Shown here in pieces: positions 42,431 through 51,927 of a DNA stretch of 64,000 bases. Below the pieces are notes generated by a model, which saw only the letters and a program-made list of their open reading frames with translations, was not told the origin of the DNA and did not search any database. Position numbers and translations under genes: made by a program. Position 1 is the first letter of the stretch. Every line of letters starts with the position of its first letter. The stretch is from Mycolicibacterium sp. CR10 (lineage in GTDB: Bacteria > Actinomycetota > Actinomycetes > Mycobacteriales > Mycobacteriaceae), in assembly GCF_005222675.1 (NCBI RefSeq), contig NZ_STGE01000040.1, positions 1 to 64,000 of the forward strand, read 5' to 3'.

Positions 42431-43365
42431 CGCCGCCGCCGGCGTCCGAGGAGCAGGATCGCGGCGGTGCCGAGGCTGACGATCACCAGCAGCAGGATGC
42501 CGATCGCCGCGCCCTGGGGCGGGTTGCCGAGCCCGAGGTAGCGGTCCTGCAGGAAGTTGGACACGAAGTTCTTTAGGCCGCGGCCCAGGATGGCGGGGTC
42601 GGCGAACGCGGCCATCGTCAGCGCGAAGCACGCGGCGAACGCCGCGACGAGCCCCACCCGCAGCTGCGGCAGCGTCACCCGCAGGAACACGGTCAGCGGG
42701 CGGGCGCCGAGAGTCGCTGCGGCCGCGCCGAGTTCGGGGTCGATGCGCAGCACGGCGGGCAGCAGCACCACCACCGCCGCGGGGAACAGGATCTGCACGA
42801 TGCCGAGGCCGACACCCCACAGGCTGCCCACCAGGTGCAGCTGGCCGCCGGTCAGCCAGTCCAGCGGCCCGCCGGGACCGATCGTGACGAGCAGGCCGAA
42901 GGTGCGGGTGATGTCGCCGGTCAGCAGCGGCACGAACACCCCGATGAGCAGGGCCAGTCGCAGCCAGCGTCGCCGCACCCGGGTCAGCGTGATGGCGTAC
43001 GGGATGGCGATCGCGATGGCCACCAGCGGGGCGAGCACCGCCATGGTCAGCGACCGCGCCAGCACGGTGTGGAACTGCGGATCGGCCACCAACTCGCTGT
43101 ACTGGGTCAGCGAGAGTGGGCCCTGCACCGCGAGGAAGCTGTCGTAGGAGTGCAGGCTGCGCCACAGCAGCGCCGCGAGACCCGCGACCAGCGTGGCCGC
43201 CAGCAGCAGGCCGGGAATCAGTGCGGCACTGCGGCGCAGCGCGGCCGGCACCACCGCGGCGAACCCCGAACGCACCGTGATCAGCCCGTCGACGGCACGC
43301 CACAGCGGCGACCTGGCCGTGGACTCGAGGTCGCGCCACTGCTCAGGGACCAGGCGGGTATGCAT
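42427..43365 (-). CDS. ABC transporter permease (PotB-like)
   Basis: 312 aa with six main helices. A cytoplasmic N-terminal stretch precedes the first helix (ALIPGLLLAATLVAGLAALLW). The EAA loop reads AAATLGARPLTVFLRVTLPQLRVGL. It pairs with the neighbouring permease to make the channel. It begins 2 bp after the ATPase stop and overlaps the next gene by ATGA, so translation is coupled. An Arg run (GRRRRR) ends the protein. Confidence 0.9.
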   Translation of the reverse strand: MHTRLVPEQWRDLESTARSPLWRAVDGLITVRSGFAAVVPAALRRSAALIPGLLLAATLVAGLAALLWRSLHSYDSFLAVQGPLSLTQYSELVADPQFHTVLARSLTMAVLAPLVAIAIAIPYAITLTRVRRRWLRLALLIGVFVPLLTGDITRTFGLLVTIGPGGPLDWLTGGQLHLVGSLWGVGLGIVQILFPAAVVVLLPAVLRIDPELGAAAATLGARPLTVFLRVTLPQLRVGLVAAFAACFALTMAAFADPAILGRGLKNFVSNFLQDRYLGLGNPPQGAAIGILLLVIVSLGTAAILLLGRRRRR

Positions 43366-43367
43366 CG

Positions 43368-44450
43368 TCAGGCCTGCGTCACGATCGGCACGTCGGCGGC
43401 GTTCCACGCCACCACGACGCGGGCCCCGACGTCGTGCGGTTTGCCGATGGTGGCCGCCGGAACATGCACGGCCGCAGTCGGTCCGCAGTCCAGCAGCACC
43501 TGATAGAACGTGCCCTGCCCGTCGAACGCGGAGTAGAGGATCTCGCCGGGAAGGTTGTTGTCGTAGTGCTGCCGCGGCTCGCCGGGGTCGAGCAGGCGCA
43601 GCCGTTCGGGACGCATCACCGCCACGCCCTTGCCCAGCGGCACCGACTCCGGCACCGTCACCGCAACACCCAGACAGTGCAGCGTGCGGATCCCGTGGGT
43701 GTGGACGACGTCGCCCTCCAGCAGCAGCGGGTCGCCGAGGAAGCCGGCGACGAACGCGGTGGCGGGCTCGGCGTAGATCTCGGTGCCGCGCCCGCACTGC
43801 ACGACCCGGCCACAGTCCATGATGGCGATGCGGTCGCTGACCAGCAGGGCTTCCCGCTGGTCGTGGGTGACGTTGACGATGGTGACGCCGAGCTCGCGGT
43901 GGATGCGGGTGAGCTCGAGCTGCATGGTTTCGCGCAGCCGCCGGTCCAGGGCGGACAGCGGCTCGTCGAGCAGCAGGATGCGGGGTTCGTAGACCAGCGC
44001 CCGGGCCAGGGCGACGCGCTGGCTCTGGCCGCCGCTGAGCTCGCTGACGCTGCGGTGCTGCAGGTTGGGCAGCTGCACCAATTCCAGTGCCTTGGTGACT
44101 CTTCGGTGAATCTCCTTGCGACCAACCCGGCGCATACGGAGGGGAAAGCCGACGTTGTCTCCGACGCTGAGATGGGGGAATAGCGCCAAGGATTGAAAAA
44201 CAACGCCGAGCTCGCGCGTATGCGCCGGGCGGCCCGTCATGGGGGTGCCGTTGATAACCACGTCGCCGCTGTCCTGATCGAGCAGCCCTGCGATGATGCG
44301 CAGCAGCGTCGACTTGCCCGACCCCGACGGGCCCAGCAGGGTGAAGAACTCGCCGTCGCCGATCTCGAGGGACACGTCGTCGAGGACGACGAGTTCGCCG
44401 TACCTCTTGGTGACGTGCTCGACGTGGATCGCCGGGGTGGCGGGCTGCAT
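43368..44450 (-). CDS. ABC transporter ATP-binding protein with TOBE domain
   Basis: 360 aa (a GTG one codon upstream at 44453 is also possible). Walker A LLGPSGSGKSTLL, Q-loop VFQSLALFPH, signature LSGGQSQRVALARAL, Walker B ILLLDEPLSALD and H-loop VNVTHDQREALLV are all intact. The C-terminal ~120 residues are a TOBE-type regulatory domain (VMRPERLRLL, LPGEILYSAFDGQGTFYQVLLD). It energises the import system encoded by the flanking genes. Confidence 0.93.
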   Translation of the reverse strand: MQPATPAIHVEHVTKRYGELVVLDDVSLEIGDGEFFTLLGPSGSGKSTLLRIIAGLLDQDSGDVVINGTPMTGRPAHTRELGVVFQSLALFPHLSVGDNVGFPLRMRRVGRKEIHRRVTKALELVQLPNLQHRSVSELSGGQSQRVALARALVYEPRILLLDEPLSALDRRLRETMQLELTRIHRELGVTIVNVTHDQREALLVSDRIAIMDCGRVVQCGRGTEIYAEPATAFVAGFLGDPLLLEGDVVHTHGIRTLHCLGVAVTVPESVPLGKGVAVMRPERLRLLDPGEPRQHYDNNLPGEILYSAFDGQGTFYQVLLDCGPTAAVHVPAATIGKPHDVGARVVVAWNAADVPIVTQA

Positions 44451-44459
44451 CACGGAACC

Positions 44460-45607
44460 CTATCGGCCGATCGCCCCGTCGAAGGCCTTCTGCCAGGCTT
44501 CGTCGTTCTTGGCCATCAGCGGGATGGGCGCGACGATGGCGTTGACGGCCTTGAGGTCTTCGGCGGAGCGTGGGAACACCGCGGCGTTGTCCGACATGTA
44601 GGTGGGCACGGTGGCGTCGGGGTTGACGGGCACCAGGCCCAGCTTGTCGGCGACGGCGGACTGCACCTCGGGGTCGAGGATGTAGTTGGCGAATACCTGG
44701 GCGTAGTAGGCATTCTCGTCGGGGATGCCCTTGTGGATGTAGTAGGCGTCGCCGACGACGTAGAGTCCGTCGGACGGCGCGACCAGCGCGATGGGGGCGC
44801 CGGCGTTCATGGCCTGGATGCCGGATCCGGTGTTGCTGATCGCGACCTTGACGGTGCCGGTGGTCAGCGCGGTGACGATGTCGGCGTTGGAGCCCAGTTG
44901 CGCCAGGTTGGGACGGAGTTCGGCGATGCGGGCCCAGACGGGGTCCATGCCGGCGGGCGGGTTCTGCGGGGGTCGACGCCGAGGGACTGCGCGAAGCCGA
45001 ACGCGGTGCTGGAGTAGATGGAGTCGACCGCCAGGCTCTGGCTGAGTTCGGGCTTGAACAGGTCGTCCCAGGTTTTCAGGGTCGCCGGATCAACCAAGTC
45101 GGTGCGCACGATGAACGGGACCGACAGCGTGTAGGGGTTGACGTAGTTCCAGGCGCCGTCGCCGCTGTCGGGGGGTGCGGCGGTCTCTTTGGTCACGGTG
45201 GAGAGGTTCGGCACCAGCTCGGGGTTGATCGGAATCGTCCATCCGCGTGCGGCATTGGTGAAGGCGCGCTGCTGGGCGTTGAAGCTGGCGTCGGCGCTGG
45301 GGCGCTGGCCTGACGAGATCTCCTGGTTGAGTTTGGCGTAGCTGACCGCTTCGTCGGTGGTGTCCCAGACGATCGGGATGCCGGTGTCCTCGGTGAACTT
45401 CTTGGCGGCGGTGTCGGCGTAGAGCTTCTCCTGATCGCCGCTCCAGATGCGGATGACGAGGCGGTCGGGCTTGGTGGCCGGCTCGGCGGTGGCGTCGGTG
45501 GAGGTCCCGGTGCTGTCCGCGCTGTCGGTGCTGTCGCTGCCACAGCCGGCGATCCCGAACGCCAGAATGCCCACTGCGGCAACGGCGATGATCTGCTTGA
45601 TTCTCAC
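44460..45607 (-). pseudogene. ABC solute-binding lipoprotein interrupted by a frameshift
   Basis: The first part, from a GTG at 45607 with GAGGAG upstream, has a lipoprotein signal (VGILAFGIAGCGSDS; Cys22 would be lipidated) and a family 1 binding-protein domain (LVIRIWSGDQEKLYADTAAKKF). After GFAQSLGVDP the frame is lost; it resumes in another frame as PPAGMDPVWARIAELRPNLAQ and runs normally to GRIG-like end KAFDGAIGR at 44460. One extra base at the G run 44968-44972 (C run on the coding strand) would restore a 382-aa protein. It may be a true inactivating mutation, a phase-variable tract or a sequencing error. All other transporter parts look intact. Confidence 0.85.
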
Positions 45608-45620
45608 GAGGACTCCTCGG

Positions 45621-46577
45621 CTAGTGCGGAAGCAGGTGGGTGGAGTCCAGCGGCATCATCGGCGCCAGGTAGCGATAGCCCAGAACCAGGGCGTTGGGTT
45701 CCTTGCCGAGCATCTCGACGATGTCGGCCTCGCCGTCGATCTTCGACATGGCGGCTTTGGCGAACACCTCGTCCTCGTGCTCGATGTCGAGGTTGCCCTC
45801 GTAGCCGACGTCGGTGAGCGCGGTGATGACCTTGCGCCAGTCGATGACGCCCCAGCCGGGGGCGCGAAAACGCCACCAGCCGTTGCCGAATCCCGGCATC
45901 GGGCCGAACGCCTGGCCGTAGAAGCCGAGGCGGCCGCGCTTGCGTTCGTCGATGTCGATGTCCTTGGCGTGGAAGTGCACGATGCGGTCACCGAAGTCGC
46001 GGATGGCCTGGATGTAGTCGATGCCGAGGAACACCAGGTGTGACGGATCGATCTCCAACCCAAGGGCTTTCGACGGCACCGCCTCGAACATGGCCTGCCA
46101 GATCTCGGGAGTGAAGGCGATGTTCTCGCCGGTGCGCTCTTTGTGGTGCAGCATCGGGCAGTTCTCGATGCCGATCCGGATGCCGAGATCCTCGGCCTCT
46201 TTGGTGAATTCGGTGAACAGCGCGGTGAAGGGGTCCATGCACTGTTCGACGGTCCAACCGGGGGTCATGCCGGCGAACGTGCAGACGGCGGGGACCTCCA
46301 TGCGGTCGGCGAGTTGCATGACTTTGCGGAAGTAGCGCCTGTACTCGGCGGCCTCGTCTTGGTCGGCGGCCAGGTAGTTGGGGTAGTAGCCCAGTGCGGA
46401 GATCTCGATTCCGCGGCTGTCGAGGTCGGCGCGGATCTCCTTGATGCGTTCGTCGGTGACGTGATCGGCGTTGAGCGCGGACTGCGGCCACGCCGACAGC
46501 TCCATCGACGTGAACCCGGTGTCCTGGGCGAACTGCGCGATGTCGCGGCTGTAGTCGGTGTAGAAGCCGAGCCTCAT
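45621..46577 (-). CDS. sugar phosphate isomerase/epimerase-like TIM barrel (AP_endonuc_2)
   Basis: 318 aa xylose-isomerase-like TIM barrel. Metal-ligand positions are visible: IGIENCPM (Glu), LEIDPSHLVFLG (Asp-His), HFHAKDIDI (His) and LDIEHEDEVF (Glu). Family members isomerise or epimerise keto-sugars or inosose-type compounds. It is the first gene of the six-gene operon, divergent from the ROK regulator and followed after 13 bp by the binding-protein gene. With the Gfo/Idh/MocA enzyme it suggests catabolism of an inositol-like or rare sugar substrate. Confidence 0.88.
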   Translation of the reverse strand: MRLGFYTDYSRDIAQFAQDTGFTSMELSAWPQSALNADHVTDERIKEIRADLDSRGIEISALGYYPNYLAADQDEAAEYRRYFRKVMQLADRMEVPAVCTFAGMTPGWTVEQCMDPFTALFTEFTKEAEDLGIRIGIENCPMLHHKERTGENIAFTPEIWQAMFEAVPSKALGLEIDPSHLVFLGIDYIQAIRDFGDRIVHFHAKDIDIDERKRGRLGFYGQAFGPMPGFGNGWWRFRAPGWGVIDWRKVITALTDVGYEGNLDIEHEDEVFAKAAMSKIDGEADIVEMLGKEPNALVLGYRYLAPMMPLDSTHLLPH

Positions 46578-46662
46578 TGTGTTCCCTCGCAGTTGGGTCT
46601 TGCTGTTGATCTTGACGCTATGAGACCCTTCTGTCGATGTCTAGAACAACTTGCGTCTATCT
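46578..46662. promoter_or_regulatory. divergent promoter region, ROK regulator / transport operon
   Basis: Only 85 bp separate the two divergent genes. TTGACG occurs near 46611. ROK regulators usually bind here and release on ligand. No clear palindrome was seen. Confidence 0.4.
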
Positions 46663-47850
46663 ATGACAGAAGCGCTCCGGCTGTCCGTGCTGCAGCGCCG
46701 CGTGGTGGCGGCGGTGTTGACGCATGGGCCGCTGGCGCGGGCGGAACTGACGGAGCTGCTGGACGTGTCGCGGTCGCGGCTGTCGCCGGAAGTCGGGCAC
46801 CTGATCGCGAAACGGGTTGCGCGGGAGATGGACTCGGACATCTCCACGGGCGGGCGACGGGCGACACGGCTGGCGTTGGGGGACGGCGCATTCGGGGTGG
46901 TGGCCGGAGTGGACATCGACGCGGGCGGGGTGTCGCTGGTGTTGATGCATCTGGACGGGTCGGTGGTGGCGCGGCGGGTGGTGGACTGCTCGGCGCCGAC
47001 GGAGCCGGGGCCGACGCTGCGGGCACTTGATGCCGCGCTGAAGGAGGAGGTGGCGGATTCGGGGTCGGTGCTGCGGCTGATCGGGGTGTCGATCGCCGCC
47101 GACATCGACAACGTCGGGCACGTGTCCGAGCCGCCGCCGACGCTGCCGGCGTGGGCCGGGGTGGCGATCGGGGAGCACTTCGCCCGGCGCTTCGATGTGC
47201 CGACGCATGTGGAAAATGACGTCAACGTGCTGGCGGTGGCGGAGCGCGCCCGGGGTGGGCCGGCGTCGGGGCTGCGGAACTACGCGGTGGTCAAGATCTC
47301 CAGCGGGGTGGGCTGCGGGCTATTGGTGAACGGTGGGCTGGTGCGGGGGAGCGACGGGTACGCCGGCGACCTCGGGCATGTCTGCATCGACCCGGGCAGC
47401 GATGCGGTGTGTGCGTGCGGGAACACCGGATGCCTGGAGGCGGTGGTGTCGGCCCCGGCGTTGGTGCGGGAGGCGGACGCTTTGGCGGCGTCGGGGGCCA
47501 GCCCGGTGCTCGGCGACCTGCGCGCATCGGCGCCGTTGTCGTTGGAGGCGATCGGGCGGGCGGCACAGTTGGAGGACCCGGCGGCGATGGCGATGCTGCG
47601 GGCGGCGGGCCGGCATGTGGGGTTCGCGATCGCCGGGCTGGTGACGGTCTTCAACCCGGCGGCGGTGTTCCTGTCGACGGGCATTCGGGGCGCGGAGGAC
47701 GTGGTGCTGTCCGCGGTGCGGCAGCGGGTGTATGAGCATGCCCGGCCCGCCGCGACGCGCGGGCTGGTGATCGGGACGTGCCAGCTGGGCCGCGACGACG
47801 GTGCTGTCGGGGCGGCCGAGTATGCGTGCCACGCGATGGTGGCGGGATGA
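46663..47850 (+). CDS. ROK-family transcriptional regulator
   Basis: 395 aa from the ATG at 46663. Residues ~5-70 are an N-terminal winged helix (LSVLQRRVVAAVLTHGPLARAELTELLDVSRSRLSPEVGHL). The sugar-kinase-fold part has VVAGVDIDAGGVSLVL, VENDVNVLAVAERARGG, GSDGYAGDLGHVCIDP and the zinc cluster CACGNTGCLEAV, with the conserved Cys residues. It should respond to a sugar and control the divergent transport and catabolic operon. Confidence 0.92.
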   Translation: MTEALRLSVLQRRVVAAVLTHGPLARAELTELLDVSRSRLSPEVGHLIAKRVAREMDSDISTGGRRATRLALGDGAFGVVAGVDIDAGGVSLVLMHLDGSVVARRVVDCSAPTEPGPTLRALDAALKEEVADSGSVLRLIGVSIAADIDNVGHVSEPPPTLPAWAGVAIGEHFARRFDVPTHVENDVNVLAVAERARGGPASGLRNYAVVKISSGVGCGLLVNGGLVRGSDGYAGDLGHVCIDPGSDAVCACGNTGCLEAVVSAPALVREADALAASGASPVLGDLRASAPLSLEAIGRAAQLEDPAAMAMLRAAGRHVGFAIAGLVTVFNPAAVFLSTGIRGAEDVVLSAVRQRVYEHARPAATRGLVIGTCQLGRDDGAVGAAEYACHAMVAG

Positions 47851-47856
47851 CTCCTG

Positions 47857-47884
47857 CGTTCACACTGCGCTGACGGCGGGGATC
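47857..47884. repeat. truncated family B palindrome (left half only), copy 13
   Basis: CGTTCACACTGCGCTGACGG is the left arm of the repeat; the core and right arm are missing. The RES-domain gene stops within its end (47883). Confidence 0.7.
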
Positions 47885-48503
47885 ACGTTGCGTCAAGATC
47901 CCAGTTCACCGTGAAGCCGTGATTGAGAACGAGGTCGGAGAGAAGGTCTGCCTCCTCGCCAAGCGTCTGCGCTGCGACGTCGAAGCCGTCGAGGGCGAAG
48001 AAGGCGACGTTCAGCGACGTCGAGGGTGTAGTGCGTGACCGGTATACGACTGCATCGATATCGTTCCACCAGCGTTTGACGGCATCGGCAAGTCGATGGC
48101 AGGCGGTCCAGACGTCGGGATGTTGTCCGGTACTGGCTTGGTCGTCGAGGCGGAGGACGTCGAGATTTCTTTCGGTGCGCAGGTCGAGCACCCGTAGATT
48201 GCGGGTTGCCACGATACGAACGAGGCAGTGAGTCCGGTGGTCGGCCGGGATGACCAAGCCGCCGGAGCGGTATCGCTCACGGAATGCACCGGAGAGAGTA
48301 GTGCCTGCGTAACGGGTTCTGAAGGAGCCTGATTCGGGGTCGAAGCGATAGCGGGGTTCGGGAAAGCCGTGCCAATCCCAGTCGGCCGGTTCGGTTGCAT
48401 CGATACGCCAGAGATCGGTACCCGCCCTGACGGATCGGCGGCGCAGGCCGGCGGGTCGCTCAGAAGGGAATGGGGCAACGTAGCCGGCGGGAAGTTCAGG
48501 CAC
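47883..48503 (-). CDS. RES-domain toxin
   Basis: 206 aa from a GTG at 48503. The fold matches RES toxins: an Arg in RSVRAGTDLWRIDAT, Glu/Arg in PEPRYRFDPESGSFRTRYAGTTLSGAFRERY, and a Ser-containing loop near RTTPSTSLNVAFFALDGF. RES toxins degrade NAD+ and are paired with Xre/MbcA-type antitoxins, as here. It overlaps the antitoxin gene by 8 bp. Its longer C-terminal half is less typical of short RES toxins such as MbcT. Confidence 0.75.
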   Translation of the reverse strand: MPELPAGYVAPFPSERPAGLRRRSVRAGTDLWRIDATEPADWDWHGFPEPRYRFDPESGSFRTRYAGTTLSGAFRERYRSGGLVIPADHRTHCLVRIVATRNLRVLDLRTERNLDVLRLDDQASTGQHPDVWTACHRLADAVKRWWNDIDAVVYRSRTTPSTSLNVAFFALDGFDVAAQTLGEEADLLSDLVLNHGFTVNWDLDAT

Positions 48504-49008
48504 CGAGGGAAGTCAGAATCCGCCACGCCGCCTCGGCGGTCCGCGTATCGCGAAGTGCCTCAGCGACCGAGGTGTCCTTGAGTTCAGGGTGTTCGAGGCG
48601 CATGATGCGGTCGGCGGCGAACGGGTCCGAGGTGTAACGGCCGAGAAGTTCGAGTATCCGTGGAAGGTCTGCGCGAACGCGATCCGCGTCGAACTGCCAA
48701 GCAGGAAAATATGTTTGGTTGCCGACGGCGGTGCCGAGCAATTTGCCTCGGGTGCGCAGTCGGTGGACGGCCTGCGGTGTGCGGAGGTTGAGCAGAGATT
48801 GAACGTCCGGCGTCGGTATCGAGCCGTCCACGAAGTCCCGGACCAGGGCGGCGCGGCGTTGCTGGTTGAGTGATCGGGCGGCGACTCGTTCGAGGGTCCC
48901 CCTCGGAGTAGACGGTGCATCGAGTAACGCGGTGAGGACGCGGGCGAATCGGACGTCGTTCTGGGCACGCGCTGCGACTCGATCTGCAAGCGGGGCGGCG
49001 GCAGCCAT
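48496..49008 (-). CDS. Xre/MbcA/ParS-like antitoxin of the RES module
   Basis: 170 aa, ATG at 49008. A middle segment LVRDFVDGSIPTPDVQSLLNLRTPQAVHRLRTRGKLLGTAVGNQTYFPAWQFD looks like a helix-turn-helix plus the MbcA/ParS substrate-like part; the C-terminal ELKDTSVAEALRDTRTAEAAWRIL is where Xre-type antitoxins block the RES active site. The overlap with the RES gene supports a toxin-antitoxin pair. Confidence 0.75.
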   Translation of the reverse strand: MAAAAPLADRVAARAQNDVRFARVLTALLDAPSTPRGTLERVAARSLNQQRRAALVRDFVDGSIPTPDVQSLLNLRTPQAVHRLRTRGKLLGTAVGNQTYFPAWQFDADRVRADLPRILELLGRYTSDPFAADRIMRLEHPELKDTSVAEALRDTRTAEAAWRILTSLGA

Positions 49009-49060
49009 GGTCGCAGTTTACCCGTTGATCGAAACAATCGAAACACGAAACCGACTCCCG

Positions 49061-49123
49061 CGTCGAGACTGCACTGGCGGTGGGGGCCACTCGTAGTTTG
49101 ACGCCGCTAGCGCAGTATCAACG
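49061..49123. repeat. 63-bp palindromic repeat, family B copy 14
   Basis: CGTCGAGACTGCACTGG and TAGCGCAGTATCAACG flank the decayed core CCACTCGTAGTTTG. It lies between the antitoxin start and the PBP stop. Confidence 0.85.
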
Positions 49124-49155
49124 CTCGGGCGCGGGGGTGAACGCCCGAGCGCGGG

Positions 49156-51639
49156 TCACGCGGGGGGCGGTGGCGGAGGAGGCGGGGGCGGCGGCAGTGG
49201 TGGAGGTGGCGCAGGCCACGGCAGCACTATCGGTGGCAGACCCGGAATCTGGATGACGTTCGGCGGCGGAGGCGGCGGCGCCTCCGGCGGAGGCGGCGGT
49301 GGCGGGGCACTCGGCGGAGGCGGTGGCCGGTAGACCGGCGCCGGGGCGACTCCGTTGCTGGTGTTGATCGTGATGATCGAACCGGGGATGGTCTTCCCCT
49401 TCGGCGAGGTACCCACCACGGCGCCCCTCGAGGAGTAGCTGTTGACCGGCGTCGGCTCCGGTGCGACCTGGAAACCCGCGTCCTGCAGCTTCTTTCGCGC
49501 CGCGTCGAGCTTCAGCCCGGTGACGCTGGGGACCTCGCTGCCCGGGCCGCCGTCGACATAGCGCGGATCGGTGGGCGGCATCACCACGGGGCCGAAGTCC
49601 TCGGCGATGGGCTTCATCGCCAGAAACCAGGTGCGCGCCGGTTCGCTACCGCCGTAGAGGTTTCCGTTACTGCACTTGCGCAACGGGTATGAGCACAGGC
49701 CCGACGGCGTCGGGGAGTCGTCGAAGATATAGTTCGCGGCGGCGTACTGATTGGTGAAGCCGAGGAATCCCGACGAGCGGTGTGACTCGGTGGTGCCGGT
49801 CTTGCCCGCCATCGGCAGATTCCATCCGACCGAACCCGCGGCGTTGGTGGCGGTTCCGCTGGTGTGGTCCTTGCCCAGCGCGTTGGCCAGCGTGTTGGCG
49901 AGGCCCGGCGGGACGACCTGCTCGCACGGTGCCGTCTTCAGCGCCACCTCGGCGCCGTGGCGGTCGAGGACCGTCTCGATCGGGCTGGGCGGGCACCACA
50001 TGCCGCCCGAGGCCAGTGTCGCCGCCACATTGGACAATTCGAGCGCGTTGAGCTCCAGCGGGCCGAGGGTGAAGGACCCGAGGTTCTGCCGCTTGACGAA
50101 ATCGGCGATGCTCTCGTTGGTGCCGGGCTCGTAGGCACGGGCCGTCCCCGGCTCCGCGTAGGACCGCAGGCCGAGCCGGACCGCCATGTCGACGGCGCGG
50201 GGGACGCCGGTCTGGGCGATCAACTTGGCGAACGCCGTATTGGGCGATTTCGCCAGCGCGTCGGTCACATTCATCTGGCCGGCGGACCCGCCGGCGTTCT
50301 TCACACACCAGGTCTTCGGCGGGCATCCGGGTTCGGTGCTGCTGCCCAGGCCGGTGCCGCGGAACGTCTGCGGCACCTCGAGTTGGGCGTTGATCCCCAT
50401 CCCCATCTCCAGCGCCGCGGCCGTGGTGAAGATCTTGAAGATGGAGCCGGCGCCGTCGCCGACGAGGGAGAAGGGCTGCGGCTGCACCGTCTGGCCGGCG
50501 TTGAGGTTCAGCCCATAGGTGCGGTTGTCGGCCATCGCGACCACGCGGTGGGCGTCGCGGCCGGGCCTGATCACGCTCATCACGCTGGCGACGCCGACGG
50601 CGGTGGGGTCGGCGACCTCGTTGATCGCCCTCTTGACGCTGTCCTGGACCTTCGGGTCGAGGGTGGTGCGGATCAGGTAGCCGTTGCGGGCCACGTCTTC
50701 CCTGCTCAGGCCGGCGCTGGCGAGGTAGCGCATCGCGTATTCGCAGAAGAACGCGCGATCGTTGGCGGCGATGCAGCCCTGCGGCAGCGGATCGGGCCGC
50801 CGCAGCACTCCGAGCGGCTGAGCCTTGGCGGCGCGCAGTTCGTCGGCCTTGTCCGGGAGGTTGTCGATCATGGTGTCGAGCACGAGGTTGCGCCGCTCCA
50901 GTGCGGCGTCGGGATGGGTGTACGGATCGAGGGAGCTGGTGGAGCGCACCAGCCCGGCGAGCAGGGCGGCCTGCTGCCAGTTGAGGTCGGCGGCGTTGAT
51001 GCCGAAGTACGTCCTGGCGGCGTCCTGGACGCCGAATGAGCCGTTGCCGAACGACACCAGATTCAGATAGCGGGCCAGGATCTCTGCCTTAGGCAACGCG
51101 GCGTTCAGGGCCAGGGCCGCACGGATCTCGCGCAGCTTGCGCGCCGGGGTGATCGCGATCGCGGCGCGGCGTTCCGCATCGGTGGTGGCCTTCACCAGCA
51201 GATTGAAGTTCTTGACGTACTGCTGTTCGATCGTCGACCCGCCGCGGGTGTCGCTGTTGCCGTTGAGGTACCCGGCGAGGCCGGTCAGGGTGCCCTGCCA
51301 GTCGACGCCGTCGTGCTCGGTGAAGCGCTTGTCTTCGATCGCCACGATGGCCAGCTTGACCGTGTTTGCGATCCGGTTGCTCGGCACCACCCAGCGGCGC
51401 TGCTCGTACAGCCACGCGATGGGGTTGCCCGCCGCGTCCACCATGGTGGACACGATCGGCACCTCGCCCTCGAGCAGCTGCGTGGATTCCTCAGTGGCCG
51501 AGTCGGATACGTGCATCACCAAGATGCCGGAGCCGCCGACGAACGGGAACATCAATGCGGCCGCAAGCAGTCCGGCGAGTACGCAGCAGCCTGCGAGTCG
51601 GAGTGCGGCAGCCCACTTTGCTTGAGGCTGGTCATGCAC
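49156..51639 (-). CDS. class A penicillin-binding protein (PonA2/PonA3-like)
   Basis: 827 aa bifunctional enzyme. One N-terminal membrane helix (LAGCCVLAGLLAAALMFPFVGG) is followed by a glycosyltransferase GT51 domain (VAIEDKRFTEHDGVDWQGTL, GGSTIEQQYVKN, ARYLNLVSFGNGSFG) and a transpeptidase domain with SxxK as SIFKIFTTAAALEMG, SxN as SPN (KSPNTAFAKL), and KTGT as AGKTGTTESH. A PASTA domain (PSVTGLKLDAARKKLQDAGF) and a ~60-residue poly-proline tail end the protein. It polymerises and cross-links peptidoglycan. The absence of whiB4 next door favours a PonA3-type or relocated copy over canonical PonA2; this needs tree comparison. Confidence 0.9.
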   Translation of the reverse strand: MHDQPQAKWAAALRLAGCCVLAGLLAAALMFPFVGGSGILVMHVSDSATEESTQLLEGEVPIVSTMVDAAGNPIAWLYEQRRWVVPSNRIANTVKLAIVAIEDKRFTEHDGVDWQGTLTGLAGYLNGNSDTRGGSTIEQQYVKNFNLLVKATTDAERRAAIAITPARKLREIRAALALNAALPKAEILARYLNLVSFGNGSFGVQDAARTYFGINAADLNWQQAALLAGLVRSTSSLDPYTHPDAALERRNLVLDTMIDNLPDKADELRAAKAQPLGVLRRPDPLPQGCIAANDRAFFCEYAMRYLASAGLSREDVARNGYLIRTTLDPKVQDSVKRAINEVADPTAVGVASVMSVIRPGRDAHRVVAMADNRTYGLNLNAGQTVQPQPFSLVGDGAGSIFKIFTTAAALEMGMGINAQLEVPQTFRGTGLGSSTEPGCPPKTWCVKNAGGSAGQMNVTDALAKSPNTAFAKLIAQTGVPRAVDMAVRLGLRSYAEPGTARAYEPGTNESIADFVKRQNLGSFTLGPLELNALELSNVAATLASGGMWCPPSPIETVLDRHGAEVALKTAPCEQVVPPGLANTLANALGKDHTSGTATNAAGSVGWNLPMAGKTGTTESHRSSGFLGFTNQYAAANYIFDDSPTPSGLCSYPLRKCSNGNLYGGSEPARTWFLAMKPIAEDFGPVVMPPTDPRYVDGGPGSEVPSVTGLKLDAARKKLQDAGFQVAPEPTPVNSYSSRGAVVGTSPKGKTIPGSIITINTSNGVAPAPVYRPPPPPSAPPPPPPPEAPPPPPPNVIQIPGLPPIVLPWPAPPPPLPPPPPPPPPPPA

Positions 51640-51927
51640 ATCGTCAGCTTAGGGCGGTTCGCGGCACCTGGGGGTGGATTGCGTGGGGTCCCGGCACGAA
51701 GCAAACCGATGGTCCGGCATGCACTGCAACCTAGTGACTTCCGTCCCTATCCCGGCGCCAAATCCGGTGCTCTGATGGAACGTCGGGACGGCGTTGCCGG
51801 ACGGTCCGGGTGGATGCGGTCATCGACTTCAAGGTGGCCGATCCGGGGCGGGCGGCCGTCGAACTGCTTCGCTTCCTCGAACGGTCGACACCGCAGGGGC
51901 AGGTCAATGATGATGCTTCCCGCTCAA

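Noticed and set aside
44864..45607. Programmed frameshift in the ABC binding-protein gene
   Set aside because: Only a short five-base run is present, with no slippery heptamer or downstream structure evident; mutation or sequencing error is simpler.
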